NCBI GenBank assembly: GCA_030762175.1
Contig: CM060833.1
Coordinates: 1,800,501 to 1,864,500, forward strand
Source of the DNA: Metallyticus violacea
Taxonomy: Eukaryota; Arthropoda; Insecta; Mantodea; Metallyticidae
DNA length: 64,000 nt
Reading direction: 5' to 3'
Shown here: positions 46,801-54,929 of the stretch, one piece after another
Numbering within the stretch: position 1 is the first letter of the stretch
Layout of the letters: the number at the start of each line of letters is the position of its first letter
Position numbers and translations under genes: made by a program
The notes under the pieces: model-generated
What the model saw: only the letters and a program-made list of their open reading frames with translations
Told to the model about the DNA's origin: nothing
Database searches by the model: none

Positions 46801-49641
46801 GGGATTTCAGAAAGCTCACTTGTTAATTGTTTTTAAATATAAGAAATGCTTTTTCAAATGGTTAGTTACGTATGTTTTTTTTGCTGTTTTTAATAATTCT
46901 GTTTCTATATCTATTTCATAGCTTTTGGACCAAAAGTATGCAACTACTGCAGATTTTTCTTTTTCCTTATGTCTAGTGTTTCTGAAATATTCTTTTATCC
47001 TTATGCTAAATTTCATTCTGTTTGGCTGATGTATGCTTGATTACATTATTTGCTTTTGTTGGGGGAAGATTACAGGCCCTGGGTTGGGCACCAAACTTGA
47101 AGCAGTTTTGGTGGGAGGTGCCTAGTTGGGTGACAATTTTGGAGATTGCTGGCCCCAGGTTGGTTGCCAAATTTTGTAGTGGTCTTTTTGATTGTGATGA
47201 TGTTTGCCCTGGTTGTTGCCTACTCTTCAATGATGACAGCATCTCGGGGCATTTTTCACTATTTTGTTGAACCTCTGCTGAACAGGACAGGGAGAGTATA
47301 TGAATTGTTTTAACAGTTGCACAATGTAACATAGTATATTCGGTGATTTATTGATCGTAATGTTCTTTTACAACATCTGGTGTTTCTGAGAATAATTGGA
47401 TGCAGTATTATAATCTGGGCCTATTATCAATCTGAATAAATTTACTGCAATTTGAAAACGGATAGATGTAGTCCAATTATAGACTTCACCTGGGTAGTAG
47501 GATCACTGGCCTGCTAATTACTATATATACATGTTGCATAAGGCATACGGTGCTTGAAGTGTAAACTTTCTTCATGAGTGCGCCATCAACATGTGAACTT
47601 CCATGTATAAAAATACTTGAAAATTGACATGTATATCTATAAATTAAAGACTTGAAATAATGAGCCCAGAGCAGAGAAACTGCCTCTTTATGTATCCTTT
47701 ATAAAACTCCTAAGGGTGTGGCTTTACGAACATAAGTGCATGCCTCTCACTACACTTTAAAAATTCAAAAATTTTATTTGTAGTTAGCTTAAAATCAAAC
47801 AGTGTCATAATGACAGAAGAATTAGGCTTCCCTAGATGACCTCAGGGTCAAATTCAAACTTTCCTGCCTGATCATTCAGAAAAGACAAAACTTGTCACTC
47901 TTGTAATATGACAAATTATTGTTACAAAATCACTCAAATTTCACTAATTTTGTTCCACTTACTTGGACATGTTTCAAAGGCGATTGCCTCCATCTTCAGC
48001 TTGGTCCCACTGGCCACTTCCCAGTGTGGTATTAAGATGTCGCTCTGTGACTTTAACGAACTTATTGATGAGGTAGCTGTTATTTGGGGGATCAAAGTTA
48101 ACCAAAAATTCTTTGTTTTCGTTTATAAATATATTTTCCCATACTGTTAATTCTATGGGTTTTTGAAGAGCTTTTAATATTTTTGGTTCCTTTTGGAATT
48201 CATGTTTTTTTTTTTTTTTTGCCAAAAATGGTCTGCCACTGCTGATTTTTCTATGTGTTTATATTTAACATTTCTCATGTGTTCCTTAAAAAGTATGGTA
48301 ATATTTCTTTTTGTTTTGCCTATGTATTTCATGTCACAGTCTTTGCAACTGATTTATAAATGCCTGATTGCTTTCCTGTTGGAATTTTGTCTTTTGTGTC
48401 GGTGTTTAAGTGGTTTTTTAAACTGAATTTATTTACTGGGGCCAAAATGATGTTTGTCTCTCTAAAAATCTTCTGGAATTTTTGGTGTGCCCATGGGTGG
48501 AATGTGAATTTTTGATATATATGATCTCCTTTGTAGCCTTTTAGTGTGGTGATGTCCTTTCTTTGTTTTTTCTTTCTGAATTTCTCTATTTTTCTTTTTG
48601 ACAAGAGCTATTGTGTAGCCATTTTTCTGTGCTATCAAAAAATCATAGATATAGCAACGAAAAATTCCATTCCATTCAATTCAGCACATGAAACAGCCAA
48701 TAAATTTTGCTCTGAGGCCTATTCTATCAGATTTAAGGTTTTTTTATGTGCTGTAAATCTACAACACAGAAACCAATGGCTTTACTTCCCTTCCAAAGGA
48801 AATCATACTTAGGAGTTTTACCCCTGAAAAAAATCCATTGACAGTGACTGAGATTGAACCCTCGATCTTGGGTCTGTGAGACAAGTATAGTTATCATAGG
48901 CCACTAGGACCAACTAAAATGTCAAGAAGGATAGTATATATTCAAATGGAATAATCAATATTTCCAGACACTTAAAAAGACTTCTGCATAATGTCTGCTA
49001 TGTGTGCCTATATGAAATTGTTCTTATTGCTTTTTTGTGTAATAAAGAGACAAGCTTTCAACCAAATTTCCCTAAAAAATGAAAGCATATTTCATTACTG
49101 AGTTAAACCAAGCATAATGAATTAAATTTCAAGATTTCATGAATTGAATAACATGCAGAGCTAAGTTTAAGCATGATAAGATCAATATAAACTTTGCAAT
49201 CCAGGTAGTTATTTATTTGTGACTTCCGGGAGCTGCCCCTGAAATCTGACATAGATGAAGTAAAGAGAGATTATGCTAATAAATGACACATGTTTCTATC
49301 ACCTACCTAACATAATCAGACTGGAAACTTATGCACATTAGATTCCAGATATTCCATCACTAATATGCGATACCTAACAAAGTAACTTATGTAAGGAAAT
49401 GATTACTTTCAGATTCCAACACTCTTAACACCAAAGTTTGTGGATTTGATCATAAGAAACCTTGAAAAACTGGCTCGTAAGCAGTTTAGCAAGAATGACA
49501 TATCATACATCCACACTCAGCTAGTGATGCAGTACATGGTTGCCACGGCTATAAAGGAAGCAAAGGGGAAAACTATCATCAAAATCATCAAGCACCTCGT
49601 TTTCAAAACAGGAGGGGAGTTGATGTTTGATAGAATTACAG
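26539..49641 (+). CDS. MYBBP1A: Myb-binding protein 1A / DNA polymerase phi homologue, 5' part (six exons)
   Basis: Joined exons: 26539-26706, 27224-27418, 35043-35225, 35306-35518, 44259-44453, 49413-49641. They total 1183 nt, 394 residues, with all joins in frame (phase 0 until the last, which ends in phase 1). Family signatures: ENGLCSELQYALERLVRGVA then SSRASSRTGYYSTLVGLMS, and LLTPKFVDLIIRNLEKLARK. The protein is alpha-solenoid-like and in animals acts in the nucleolus in rRNA transcription and ribosome biogenesis; the yeast homologue is Pol5. Human MYBBP1A has about 1330 residues, so roughly the last two thirds lie outside or were not found. Introns 2, 4 and 5 (7.6, 8.7, 5.0 kb) are packed with transposons. 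Confidence 0.88.
27224..27418 (+). CDS. MYBBP1A: MYBBP1A exon 2
   Basis: Acceptor TTTCAG, donor AAAAGT|GTAAGT, 65 codons. Holds the most recognisable motif, YALERLVRGVASSRASSR. Confidence 0.92.
27419..28885. other. MYBBP1A intron 2, proximal part, no feature recognised
   Basis: AT-rich with no recognisable repeat; right part of the transposon-poor island. Confidence 0.45.
28890..29575 (-). pseudogene. Decayed relative of the transposase-like protein at 51-53 kb
   Basis: Minus strand, with frameshifts: YTNFPCFLCEWDRKC near 29540 matches the CFLCMWDSRDRK segment of the 51-53 kb protein. Then MLLPLLHIELTTMKQFVKAL (29420-29370) matches LLPPLHIKLGLMKNFVKAM, and MERQYQVRWNKTMLANYC (near 28990-28930) matches TEQRYQGSWNEVMLADYC. 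Order and spacing agree. It is an older copy of another subfamily, without a readable N-terminus or obvious ends. Confidence 0.75.
29576..31859. other. MYBBP1A intron 2, mostly unassigned
   Basis: The minus strand has open stretches at 29963-29556 and at 31479-31121. The latter contains VSRWHHELALYACGLNK and VINTGSVLTHGLEEDY, protein-like and partly two-frame, but I do not recognise it. It lies just downstream of the IS630-like relic on the same strand and could be part of that element. Confidence 0.35.
31860..33370 (-). mobile_element. IS630/DDE_3-type DNA transposon relic, copy 1
   Basis: Minus strand, read downward: SAHKLLLEIGFKFVSTKTKS (33120-33060), then YLDEIWVHGEHMTSKHG (about 32970) with the first catalytic Asp, then KNPMDRDKRLIVAHIGGEDG (about 32860). 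The second catalytic site reads INNVPF near 32690 (family form DNAPYH or DNASYH, Asp to Asn). After a SINE insertion it continues EYEKYIIEEMAKDACHTALQ (about 32260) and PSYYCYLNLIEVIRSQ (about 32180), carrying the catalytic Glu. A second copy lies at 59.8-61.0 kb. Inactive. Confidence 0.85.
32338..32611 (+). repeat. SINE-A, full-length copy with 13-bp target duplication
   Basis: Flanks TTTTACTTTGTAG at 32325-32337 and 32612-32624. The head GTGGCCGAGGTTGTTAAGGC then ATGGACTTGTGAGC resembles tRNA-Ser; B-box GGATTCGAATGC. Body TTTTTTCCAGGTTTTCCTCA and TGTGGTGCCTCTGTAGC. It splits the DDE_3 transposon between its second and third catalytic motifs. Confidence 0.92.
33780..34740 (+). mobile_element. 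PLE-8, C-terminal RT to GIY-YIG and 3' end
   Basis: Plus strand: NKQLPILDIKIIKKENHLIF near 33800, NPVPHKHAVLNSLAYRLVNV near 33920, a frameshifted linker, then LAPKNNYSIKNILNSKQKED near 34205. GIYQMNCNDCEKYWKDQKN near 34290 is a GIY-YIG core in which YIG reads YWK. Then SAVACHFWKEQHSINKN and WENIYIWKNKEKVFNFEI. A hammerhead-like end follows at 34646. RT motifs A-C are missing. Confidence 0.88.
34646..34679 (+). ncRNA. Hammerhead-ribozyme-like motif, PLE-8
   Basis: CTGACGA (34646-34652), stem GGAGC...GCTCC with loop GCTG, then CGAA and a small ACTAGT hairpin followed by T. This matches the hammerhead core and a GUU cleavage triplet, with one core change (C for U at position 5 of CUGAUGA). Confidence 0.6.
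35043..35225 (+). CDS. MYBBP1A: MYBBP1A exon 3
   Basis: Acceptor TTTTAG, donor CACAAG|GTAGTA, 61 codons. Encodes EEADVLMGQVLICGALIQSN and KRSYLRVLSHKFAMKLLHK. Confidence 0.9.
35306..35518 (+). CDS. MYBBP1A: MYBBP1A exon 4
   Basis: Acceptor TTGCAG, donor CTTATG|GTAAGC, 71 codons. Encodes IDEDCFRDVVWPELKPRVKQ and ends EEWSKLLM. Confidence 0.9.
35690..38285 (+). mobile_element. PLE-9, interrupted by a mariner, with inverted 3' end on the left
   Basis: Left inverted end at about 35690-35985 mirrors the right end at about 38085-38285 (shared GAAGCTAATCATATAATTGA-type and CTCATTATTGCTCCACTTAC-type blocks). Coding begins near 36025: LLPFLDIKIMKCQRN, SFNPMMYKHAIINSLTYRLD. After the mariner (36534-37828) the GIY-YIG frame resumes exactly: CAICEKIYIGKTKRN near 37832, then FKEHFRNIKYKQTEKSA. 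The end near 38176-38210 is hammerhead-like (CTGATGA, ACAAGGGTTTGT, GAAACTGGTTC). The split of GIYKI / CAICEK shows that the mariner came later. Confidence 0.9.
36534..37828 (+). mobile_element. Mariner transposon, full length, with TA duplication
   Basis: Ends TGTGGCATGTCCGGAAAATA and, reversed, CGAGGCTTGTCTGGAAAGTA are inverted repeats; TA at 36532-36533 and 37829-37830. Length 1295 bp. The transposase shows AEIQCQLADIYGENVMLDGM and VRKWFRQFSDGRSNVHDKAR (helix-turn-helix domain), RRGQPS, then VTGDETWVCHVTPESKQQSM, MLLHDNACPH and LPYSPDLVPSDYHLF. Spacing from the second to the third Asp is 34 residues, the mariner DD34D signature. Stops at about 37005 and 37142 and a degraded C-terminus inactivate it. 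Confidence 0.95.
38560..38660 (-). ncRNA. Isolated PLE 3' end with hammerhead-like motif
   Basis: On the minus strand, within 38617-38571, CTGATGA is intact, then GAGAACAAGGGCTC, then TTGAA, an ACATGT mini-hairpin and C, giving a GUC cleavage triplet. TAGTCT upstream can pair with AGACTA downstream as stem I. It has the complete CUGAUGA and GAAA core, which makes it the best hammerhead candidate of the window. No coding part is attached. Confidence 0.68.
38840..39840 (-). mobile_element. PLE-11, RT C-terminus to GIY-YIG and 3' end
   Basis: Minus strand: VPHKHAVLNSLAHRLVNVSM (near 39670), linker LAPKNSYSIKNILNSKLKED (near 39370). GIY is followed by one stop codon (about 39290), then MECINCENMYIGKTKRNIKT, EKSAVAWHFWNEKHNINRN and WENIYIWKNKCSVFNFEI. 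The nuclease is open from 39288 to 38842. A hammerhead-like tail lies near 38940-38895. A single stop separates the two halves of GIY-YIG, so it decayed recently. Same subfamily as PLE-8. Confidence 0.9.
39838..40045 (+). mobile_element. PLE GIY-YIG fragment (PLE-12)
   Basis: Plus strand resembles the nuclease middle: KQKETLPCGLRNT and EISYSIPLLAKQNKQRRKP, corresponding to GKTKRN and EKSA..HFW with frameshifts. Short, decayed. Confidence 0.5.
40050..41540 (+). mobile_element. PLE-13, head-to-head inverted pair (left arm minus, right arm plus)
   Basis: Left arm 40050-40665 on the minus strand carries the GIY-YIG tail (SKCADCDQRYIRKMKRNLEK) and the 3' end. Right arm 40672-41540 on the plus strand carries YNPI-type KSPMMQCFYSLAHRIINIPL, LAPKN-like QRTNIISRIY, IFEIKCTDCDLRYKGKMKRN and the 3' end near 41450-41540. 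Both 3' ends point outward. A microsatellite (AAT)n at about 40853-40887 lies inside the right arm. So the inverted left arm is about 600 bp, longer than in PLE-1. Confidence 0.8.
41541..41800 (+). mobile_element. PLE-14, 3' end with hammerhead-like motif
   Basis: Plus strand reads WENMFINKHKEKF near 41580 (family WENIFINENKEF), then the tail. At 41719-41753: CTAATGA, stem around GAGGGCAACACCTTTC, GAGACTTGTCC. Same subfamily as PLE-18. Confidence 0.75.
41930..42231 (-). repeat. SINE-A copy with long (CTTT)n/poly-T tail
   Basis: Minus strand head: GTGGCCGAGGTCTTTAAGGC and B-box GGTTCGAATCC; body as other SINE-A copies. The tail at 41938-41984 is a pyrimidine-rich run ending in 18 T. A short flank match (AGGGTT near 41924 and 42232) may be the target duplication. 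Confidence 0.88.
42345..44205 (+). mobile_element. PLE-15, head-to-head inverted pair
   Basis: Minus arm (about 43345 down to 42345): [56 protein letters not shown], then EKIIKKY, the tail and a hammerhead-like motif (42410-42375, stem CAGGC...GTCTG). Plus arm (about 43360-44205): SGLIIMQCSTA, ENIQCFRYHF, KPGIYKINCLECNKVYIGKT (43730), GAKKL, tail and a hammerhead-like motif (44085-44115). The two nucleases are about 90% alike in sequence. Their 3' ends point outward. Confidence 0.88.
44259..44453 (+). CDS. MYBBP1A: MYBBP1A exon 5
   Basis: Acceptor TTGCAG, donor AGCGAG|GTAAGA, 65 codons. Encodes TIRHISDLYHPVYEELCHQL and MEMFHHMLKLSEDKSE. Confidence 0.9.
44755..45640 (-). mobile_element. PLE-16, nested in the mariner
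   Basis: Minus strand: KEEYKKEFEKIQAIAIINGF (45570), FKKFTSHPVVMNKFQKKF (45400), a decayed GIY-YIG with VAHHFWKDNHGIKREIKLLK (near 45140) and TELDTWEKIYI. The end (about 44935-44860) has a hammerhead-like segment with GAAACCGGTCC. A distinct subfamily. RT motifs absent. Confidence 0.82.
45963..46072 (-). repeat. SINE-B tail fragment in the mariner
   Basis: Matches the last 110 bases of SINE-B (minus strand): CCTCTGAGCAAAATTTGTTG then GATGACCTGAGATGTTAAAG. 5'-truncated. Confidence 0.85.
46387..46687 (-). repeat. SINE-B, full-length copy
   Basis: Minus strand head with A-box TGGTGTAGTGG and B-box GGTTTGATCCC, body AAGTATGCTTTCCTTTGGAA and tail GATGACCTGAGATGTTAAAG then AAATAAACC. Confidence 0.9.
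46690..47035 (-). mobile_element. PLE-17, GIY-YIG fragment
   Basis: Minus strand: MKFSIRIKEYFRNTRHKEKE, KSAVVAYFWSKSYEIDIETE and LKKHFLYLKTINK, ending NPEVHQTTTRERE. A separate subfamily. The YIG half is cut off at about 47030. Confidence 0.8.
47036..47345. other. Unassigned GC-richer stretch, open on both strands
   Basis: Minus strand: 108 codons (47332-47006) with SSLKSRQQPGQTSSQSKRPL; plus strand: 82 codons. Less AT-rich than its neighbours. I recognise no family; it may be part of an unknown repeat. Confidence 0.35.
47346..47934. other. No recognisable feature
   Basis: MYBBP1A intron 5. No diagnostic motif seen. Confidence 0.45.
47935..48640 (-). mobile_element. PLE-18, linker to 3' end with hammerhead-like motif
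   Basis: Minus strand: SKRKIEKFRKKKQRKDITTL (48600), LAPVNKFSLKNHLNTDTKDK, KQSGIYKSVAKTVT (GIY-YIG, shifted after), then QKEPKILKALQKPIELTVWE and NIFINENKEFLVNFDPP. The end at 48005-47961 reads CTGAAGA, T, GGAGGC...GCCTTT, GAAACATGTCC, with GUC cleavage triplet. Confidence 0.88.
48650..48915 (-). repeat. SINE-B copy, diverged
   Basis: Minus strand: A-box region near 48895, B-box GGTTCAATCTC near 48860, GAAGGGAAGTAAAGCCATTG near 48790, and AGCAAAATTTATTGGCTGTT near 48705. The tail is lost. Confidence 0.82.
49413..49641 (+). CDS. MYBBP1A: MYBBP1A exon 6
   Basis: Acceptor TTTCAG, donor TTACAG|GTAGTG. Starts IPTLLTPKFVDLIIRNLEKL and continues directly from exon 5 in phase 0. Ends in phase 1. 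No later exon was found in the remaining 14 kb. Confidence 0.9.
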
Positions 49642-50786
49642 GTAGTGTTTGAAAGTTATTTACTTATTTAAATAGCACTAAGTTTATAAATATTATATTT
49701 TTATATTCCAGACCAATATTTAAATTGCTCAGATATAAAAATATTAATCTACATACTAATTTTCACCAGTGTTTGCTAAGCCCCAGTCCTTAGATCATTG
49801 CTAGCTTCCTACTGGTATATCGAGAAGACTTAGGCCCAGCCTCTTCTACTAAATAAAGAAATACTATAATAAAAAACCAAAACATTTTATATAATTCAAT
49901 AATCACCCACAATTAGCAATAAATCCATTCTCATTTATAAAACTTCTGCCCTTAAGTAGCTTACATCATACATATTTAAACTTTTAAGCTACTACACACA
50001 TAACCACAATACCACTACTAGTCAATTACAGAAGGCAAACACAAACTTGCAGATCATTTTTCCTAACTGACCATAATCATTTCTTGTTAACTCTGTACAA
50101 ACATTCCCCAAGATTCCTAATTTGTCTTTGGTCACCAAGCATTTTTTTTCTTTGCTGCAATTTGCTTATTTAACTCCATCCATTTACCATACATTGCTTG
50201 TTGTCTCCATTCACTAGTTTCTGAGAATTCAAACGAAATATGTTCTACATTTTCAATTTCTACATATAGGACAAACTCCATGTTCACAATTACTTCTAAA
50301 ACCCGTTAAACTGCAGATTCCTAATATGGACCATGCTATCCTTTCTCTCTCCTGCTTATTACACTTACTGATGCATCTGTCTCTTAACATTCCCTTTTAT
50401 CTCGTGATAGAACACTAGTGTCCTCTTCCCTATCATTACAGAATCTGTCCGTCTATATCCTCAAACCTTACTCTAATCTGTTTCCAAAAACCTCCCTGCA
50501 AATCAGTTTTTCATAGCCGTACATCACTCATTCTGTTCCTTGTAAACTTTTAACATTCTTTAGCAAAGAAATCAAAAAGTTTATGCAGTAACTGGTAGGT
50601 ATTTGTTTAAACCTCAGAATGAACAATTTGGAATGCAGGGGAGCCAATACATATGCAAATAAATTTATTTATGTCATTATTACTGATGTAATACATAGAC
50701 CAGTTCCTGTAATCAGAGATGTTTCATGTGCTAGTCTTGCACTCTAATAATTCTGTTGATTTTTGCATTTTCATTGGAACCAATTA
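49642..50786. other. No recognisable feature
   Basis: MYBBP1A intron 6 or beyond. I see no PLE, SINE or exon. Confidence 0.45.
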
Positions 50787-53114
50787 CACTGAGCAACAAA
50801 AAAATAATTTTTGAATGTTTCGAGCACTTCATGAGGCAATTCCTACTAATTTTGGGTTGAGAAAAACAAATATGACAATGAAAAATTTTTATTAGCTCTA
50901 GTTTCTATGATATACACAAGGTGGAAGTATTACATATTAATGGATTGAGAGAAAAGGATACATTTTAATTACATACATGCTAACAACAATGAAAGTGCAT
51001 TTAATTTTTTTAACTGGTAATTACATGCTAAGAGTTCTAAATTGCTGGAAAAATACTTTTCAGATAGTCATGCCTGAAGAGAATCATGTGGTGGCCTATT
51101 GACTTCGTTGTCTTTTAGCTTGCCTCTTGTGATGGAGTTCCGCAGAATCCCTATACAAAGACCAACAGTAATCTGCAAGCATTACTTCATTCCAAGAGCC
51201 CTGATATCTTTGTTCCGTAACAGAAATGTCGTGATGGAATCTCTCCCCATGTTCATCACTAACAGCTCCACAACTAGGAGGGAAAAAGTCTAGGTAGGAG
51301 TGGAGAAAATGGATCTTAAGGGACATGTTGCATCCAAGGTTACGGTATTTTTGCAGTAGCACTGTCATCAAATGCTTGTAGTTGTCATCTCTTTTGTTGC
51401 CTAAAAATCCATGAACAACACCCTTGAAGGCTTCCCAAGCTTCCTTTTCTTTCCCCTCCAAAACTTGGTCAAATGCAGGATCCTTTACAAGTTCTGTTAT
51501 TTGTGGTCCGACAAAAATGCCTTCCTTAACTTTTGCATCACTTAATTTCAAAAATTTCTCTCTAATGTACTTAAAGGCCCGTCCTTCTCGGTTCATAGCT
51601 TTGACAAAGTTTTTCATCAAACCCAGCTTGATATGCAGGGGTGGAAGAAGAACGTCTTTTGGGTCCACAAGAGGCTTGGCAACGACATTTTTCTCACTAG
51701 GGTGAAGATTTCTTGCAGGCCAGTCTTCTTTAATATAATGCAATTTCCTATCTCTACTGTCCCACATACATAAGAAGCAGCAATGCTTTGTGTAACCTAG
51801 TTGCATTCCTAAGAGTATGGCAATGACTTTTACATCACCACAGATTTTCCATTTGTGTTCATGATATTTAATTGAGTCCAAGAGAGCTTTCATATTTGCA
51901 TATGTCTCCTTCATGTGAACAGCATGACCAACAGGAATAGATGAAAGAAGGTTCCCGTTGTGAAGTAACACAGCTTTCAAACTAAGCTTGGAGGAGTCTA
52001 TGAATAGCCTCCATTCAGTTGGATCATGGTTCAAATTCAAAGACTTCATCAAGCCATTAATGTCGCAGCAAACAATATGATTATTTTTCTTCTCAAAAAA
52101 GGGAAGCAGTTCCATGTGACGTTTTCTGTACTGTGAGATTCTCACATCACTTTGGAGAAGATTCCATTGCTGTAGTTGAGACCCAAGAATTTCTGCCTTC
52201 TTCTTTGACAGGCCAAGCTCTCTAATGAGATCACTCAATTCCGCTTGACTCAGTCTGTGCGGTTTATCATCTTTTCCCTCAAAATCAGGGTCATGGGATG
52301 TAGAAGGCTTGTTTGGTTCTTCTTGTTCCACACTGTCTTCATCTTCTACTTCAAACCCACAATTTTCGGGTGGAGTAGGAACTGGTAAACTATCCAAATG
52401 TGGAATGGGGTCGAATAGCAGATGTAAGATTCGGGTACTGAACTGTTCTTCTTTTCTTCATAGGCAATCCTGCCTTTATAGGTGGAGTCAGGCAGAAATA
52501 GCAGTCATCTGTATGGTTTGTAGGCTCCCGCTAAATCATAGGCACAGTGAAAGCCATACATCGCTTCTTCTTTTTCAGCCATTCTCGCAGTGTAAGTGAA
52601 CATGCGTTGCAACATATATGTGGAGCCCAAGACTTATCCTGGTCCCCTACTTTCATACCGAAATAATACTGATAGGCAGTCTTTACAAGAGGCGTCAGAT
52701 TGCGTATCTGTGAGGAAAATGTTATTTCACCACAAATATAACAAAAATTATTCACCATATTTACACATTTTCGTGGCATTTTTACAAATTTTACACTAAA
52801 AAAGCACTCGTGAACCAGGAATTTTGCATTAATTTGAGTAGAAACTACATGTAATTCACAGTCACAGCAACAGTATCTATGTTTATGACTTACAAACAGC
52901 TGAAGAGCATTTGTGTTTTGTTATTTGACAGGTGTGCCAACTCCCAAAAAAATTCCCCCAAATTTAAAATCTTAACTCTAAAAAATGAAATGTCACTTTA
53001 TCTTCAAAACAAGAGCTAATCTATCATTTTTATGGTGATTTTTGAATTCAGCAGATGGAAATATATGTAAATTCACTATTTTTAAGCCCGAAACATTTTC
53101 ATTGTTGCCCAGTG
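50787..53114 (-). mobile_element. DNA transposon with CACTG ends and TTA duplication, poorly characterised family
   Basis: Left end CACTGAGCAACAAAAA and right end reversed CACTGGGCAACAATGA share an inverted repeat; a second block AATGTTTCGRGC also matches inside. TTA flanks both ends (50784-50786, 53115-53117). The 2328-bp element carries one coding region on the minus strand. CACT ends with a 3-bp duplication are a feature of CACTA/EnSpm-type elements, so that superfamily is my inference; I cannot confirm it. Confidence 0.65.
51096..52779 (-). pseudogene. Transposase-like protein of the CACTG-ended element, two lesions
   Basis: Minus strand. N-terminal part (52779-52531) has a zinc-binding-like segment: FCYICGE and HICCNACS, then REWLKKKKRCMAFTVPM. 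A TAG stop at 52533-52531 and a single-base insertion in the GGGG run at 52407-52410 break the frame; beyond it 433 codons are open to the stop at 51098-51096. That part has acidic linkers, SQAELSDLIRELGLSKKKAE, FIDSSKLSLKAVLLHNGN, CGDVKVIAILLGMQLGYTKH, CFLCMWDSRDRKLHYIKE, SDEHGERFHHDI and ADYCWSLYRDSAELHHKRQ. Asp (FIDSS), Asp (GDVKV), the CxxC and Glu (EHGER) suggest a DDE-type RNase-H-like fold, by inference only. The family is multi-copy in arthropods and usually annotated as uncharacterised. Confidence 0.78.
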
Positions 53115-53279
53115 TTATCATTCAATTTTTTTTGACTCAATGGTTGTTTTTTGTAGATATTTTCAAAGCACAGTATAAAAATGTTACTTCATGCCACATA
53201 AAATACTGTTCATGATATTGTCACATCCTCCGGGGAGAATGAGGGGGATATAATCCAAACAGTAAAGCTGGAACTAAAA

Positions 53280-53820
53280 TTGTTAATTAGAACATTGCAC
53301 AGTGAAGCTAATCATATATTAAGATTATTATGTGTTTGAGTCAAACCAACACTATTTTGCTCAACATGTGCAGAGTGTGAATAAATCTACATTGGAAAAG
53401 GAAAGAGAAACATAGGCACATGGTTAAAAGAACATTTCAAAAACATAAAATACAAGCAGTTGGAGAAATCAGCAGTGGCATCTCATTTCTGGACAGAAAA
53501 CCATGACATATTGAAAAAAGCAAAATTATTCAAATCAGTGTAATAACCTACAGAATTAGCAACATGGGAGAAAATATGCATTTATAAGTACAAATATTTA
53601 ATGAACTTCGACACTTCCGGTGGTGAAAACACAAACTTCAAGTTCATCACATCTCCACCAGAAGCAGATTACACATTTCCACAGTATAACAGTTTATCCT
53701 CCAGTCAACAATGGGGCGATGCTAGCGAAGTGCTTGTGAAACCGGTTCTACATATTAAAACAAGTAAGTGGAGCAAAAGAGTGTTAGTTTGACTCAATCA
53801 CATAATGGTCTTAATAACAG
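53280..53820 (+). mobile_element. PLE-19, GIY-YIG and 3' end with inverted end on the left
   Basis: Left inverted end at about 53298-53361 mirrors the right end at 53768-53816 (TTTGAGTCAAAC and AACACTATTTTGCTC blocks). Plus strand coding: MCRV.INLHWKRKEKH (CEKIYIGKTKRN-like) near 53370, then KYKQ...SAVASHFW near 53460 and FNELRHF near 53600. Tail includes GTAGCGAAGTGCTTGTGAAACCGGTTC-type hammerhead-like sequence near 53720-53745. Confidence 0.8.
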
Positions 53821-53833
53821 ACCTGGTTTTTAC

Positions 53834-54708
53834 AAAGTCTTTATTGCCTGGTACTACCATGATGATAAAAGATTTTAGGTGGTGCAGTAACAATATCACA
53901 CTATCATCTTATCTTTGGAAAGTTGCAGATGTAGCTTGGTATTTGATGTCCCTGGGGGCACTTCAACAAAACCCTTTAACTCATCACCATACCCATGCGA
54001 TGCATAGCGAGAAGCAGTGAAGCCCAACCAAAGAGAGAAAAGGCCCACCTTATAAACCAAGAGTTCTATGAATTATACCACATCTTTCCTATGTTTGCAT
54101 TTAGGCCACCTATGCTGGTAATGGACAGAGCTGAAGAGCCTTTATATGAATTTCCTGACATTGTTTTTTGTACATAGACGCATGACTTCCCTAATGTGAT
54201 GTCCGGTTGCGTTAACCTACCGTTCTTTTAGCCGATACTATGCAAAACAGCAGATGTTAGCAGCTGTCTTAACGAAAGGTGATTTATCTTTCCGAATACC
54301 AAAACCTTATTGTTAAATGTTCCAAATTATTTTCATGCCAAGCTGCTTTTAAGACAGTATGATCTCTGGGAAAGATATGCCAGTTGATGTTGACATCCAT
54401 ACAGATGCAAGTGTGCTATCTTTAGGGGACCTATCTTCAGGTATGCTTGTATGAAGGGTATGAAAATTAGATCAGTTGAATTCACAGACCTGATGTAGTG
54501 GACAGTCCTTTGCCCAGTTCAGAATAAAATTTTTGCAAGCAACTTATCCTACTCCCTGCTATTGCATTAATGGCAGCTTAGTCAAGGATGTTATGGAAAA
54601 CATGCGCTTGCCAGCAAAGGGTTCTCAACATCTGATCCATGATATCATCTCCAATTTGTTTTATGCCAGCAGTTAATTGTGTAAAGAAATTGTTTTCCAT
54701 TATATATT
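53834..54708. other. Unassigned region with weak protein-like frames
   Basis: Plus strand 54061-54177 reads YELYHIFPMFAFRPPMLVMD then EPLYEFPDIVF; minus strand near 54600 reads QAHVFHNILD and, after a stop, INAIAGSRISCLQKFYSEL. Both look like decayed protein but I recognise no family. Confidence 0.35.
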
Positions 54709-54860
54709 GCAACATCTGAATGCATTGAATTGTGCAGAACACTTTTATCTCTTTTCCCTTGATAAACAATCAGATTATCATCATCATCATCATCAGCAAC
54801 ATCTGAATGCATTGAATTGTACAGAACATTTTTATCTCTTTTCCCTTGATAAACAATCAG

Positions 54861-54909
<49 letters not shown>

Positions 54910-54910
54910 A
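54709..54910 (+). repeat. 87-bp tandem duplication with expanded (ATC)n
   Basis: Unit 1 (54709-54795) and unit 2 (54796 on) share GCAACATCTGAATGCATTGA, then TTTTATCTCTTTTCCCTTGA and AAACAATCAGAT. Each unit ends in an ATC run, short in unit 1 and long (about 16 repeats, 54861-54909) in unit 2. A replication-slippage origin is likely. Confidence 0.92.
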
Positions 54911-54929
54911 TTTATTAAATTGTACTTAG

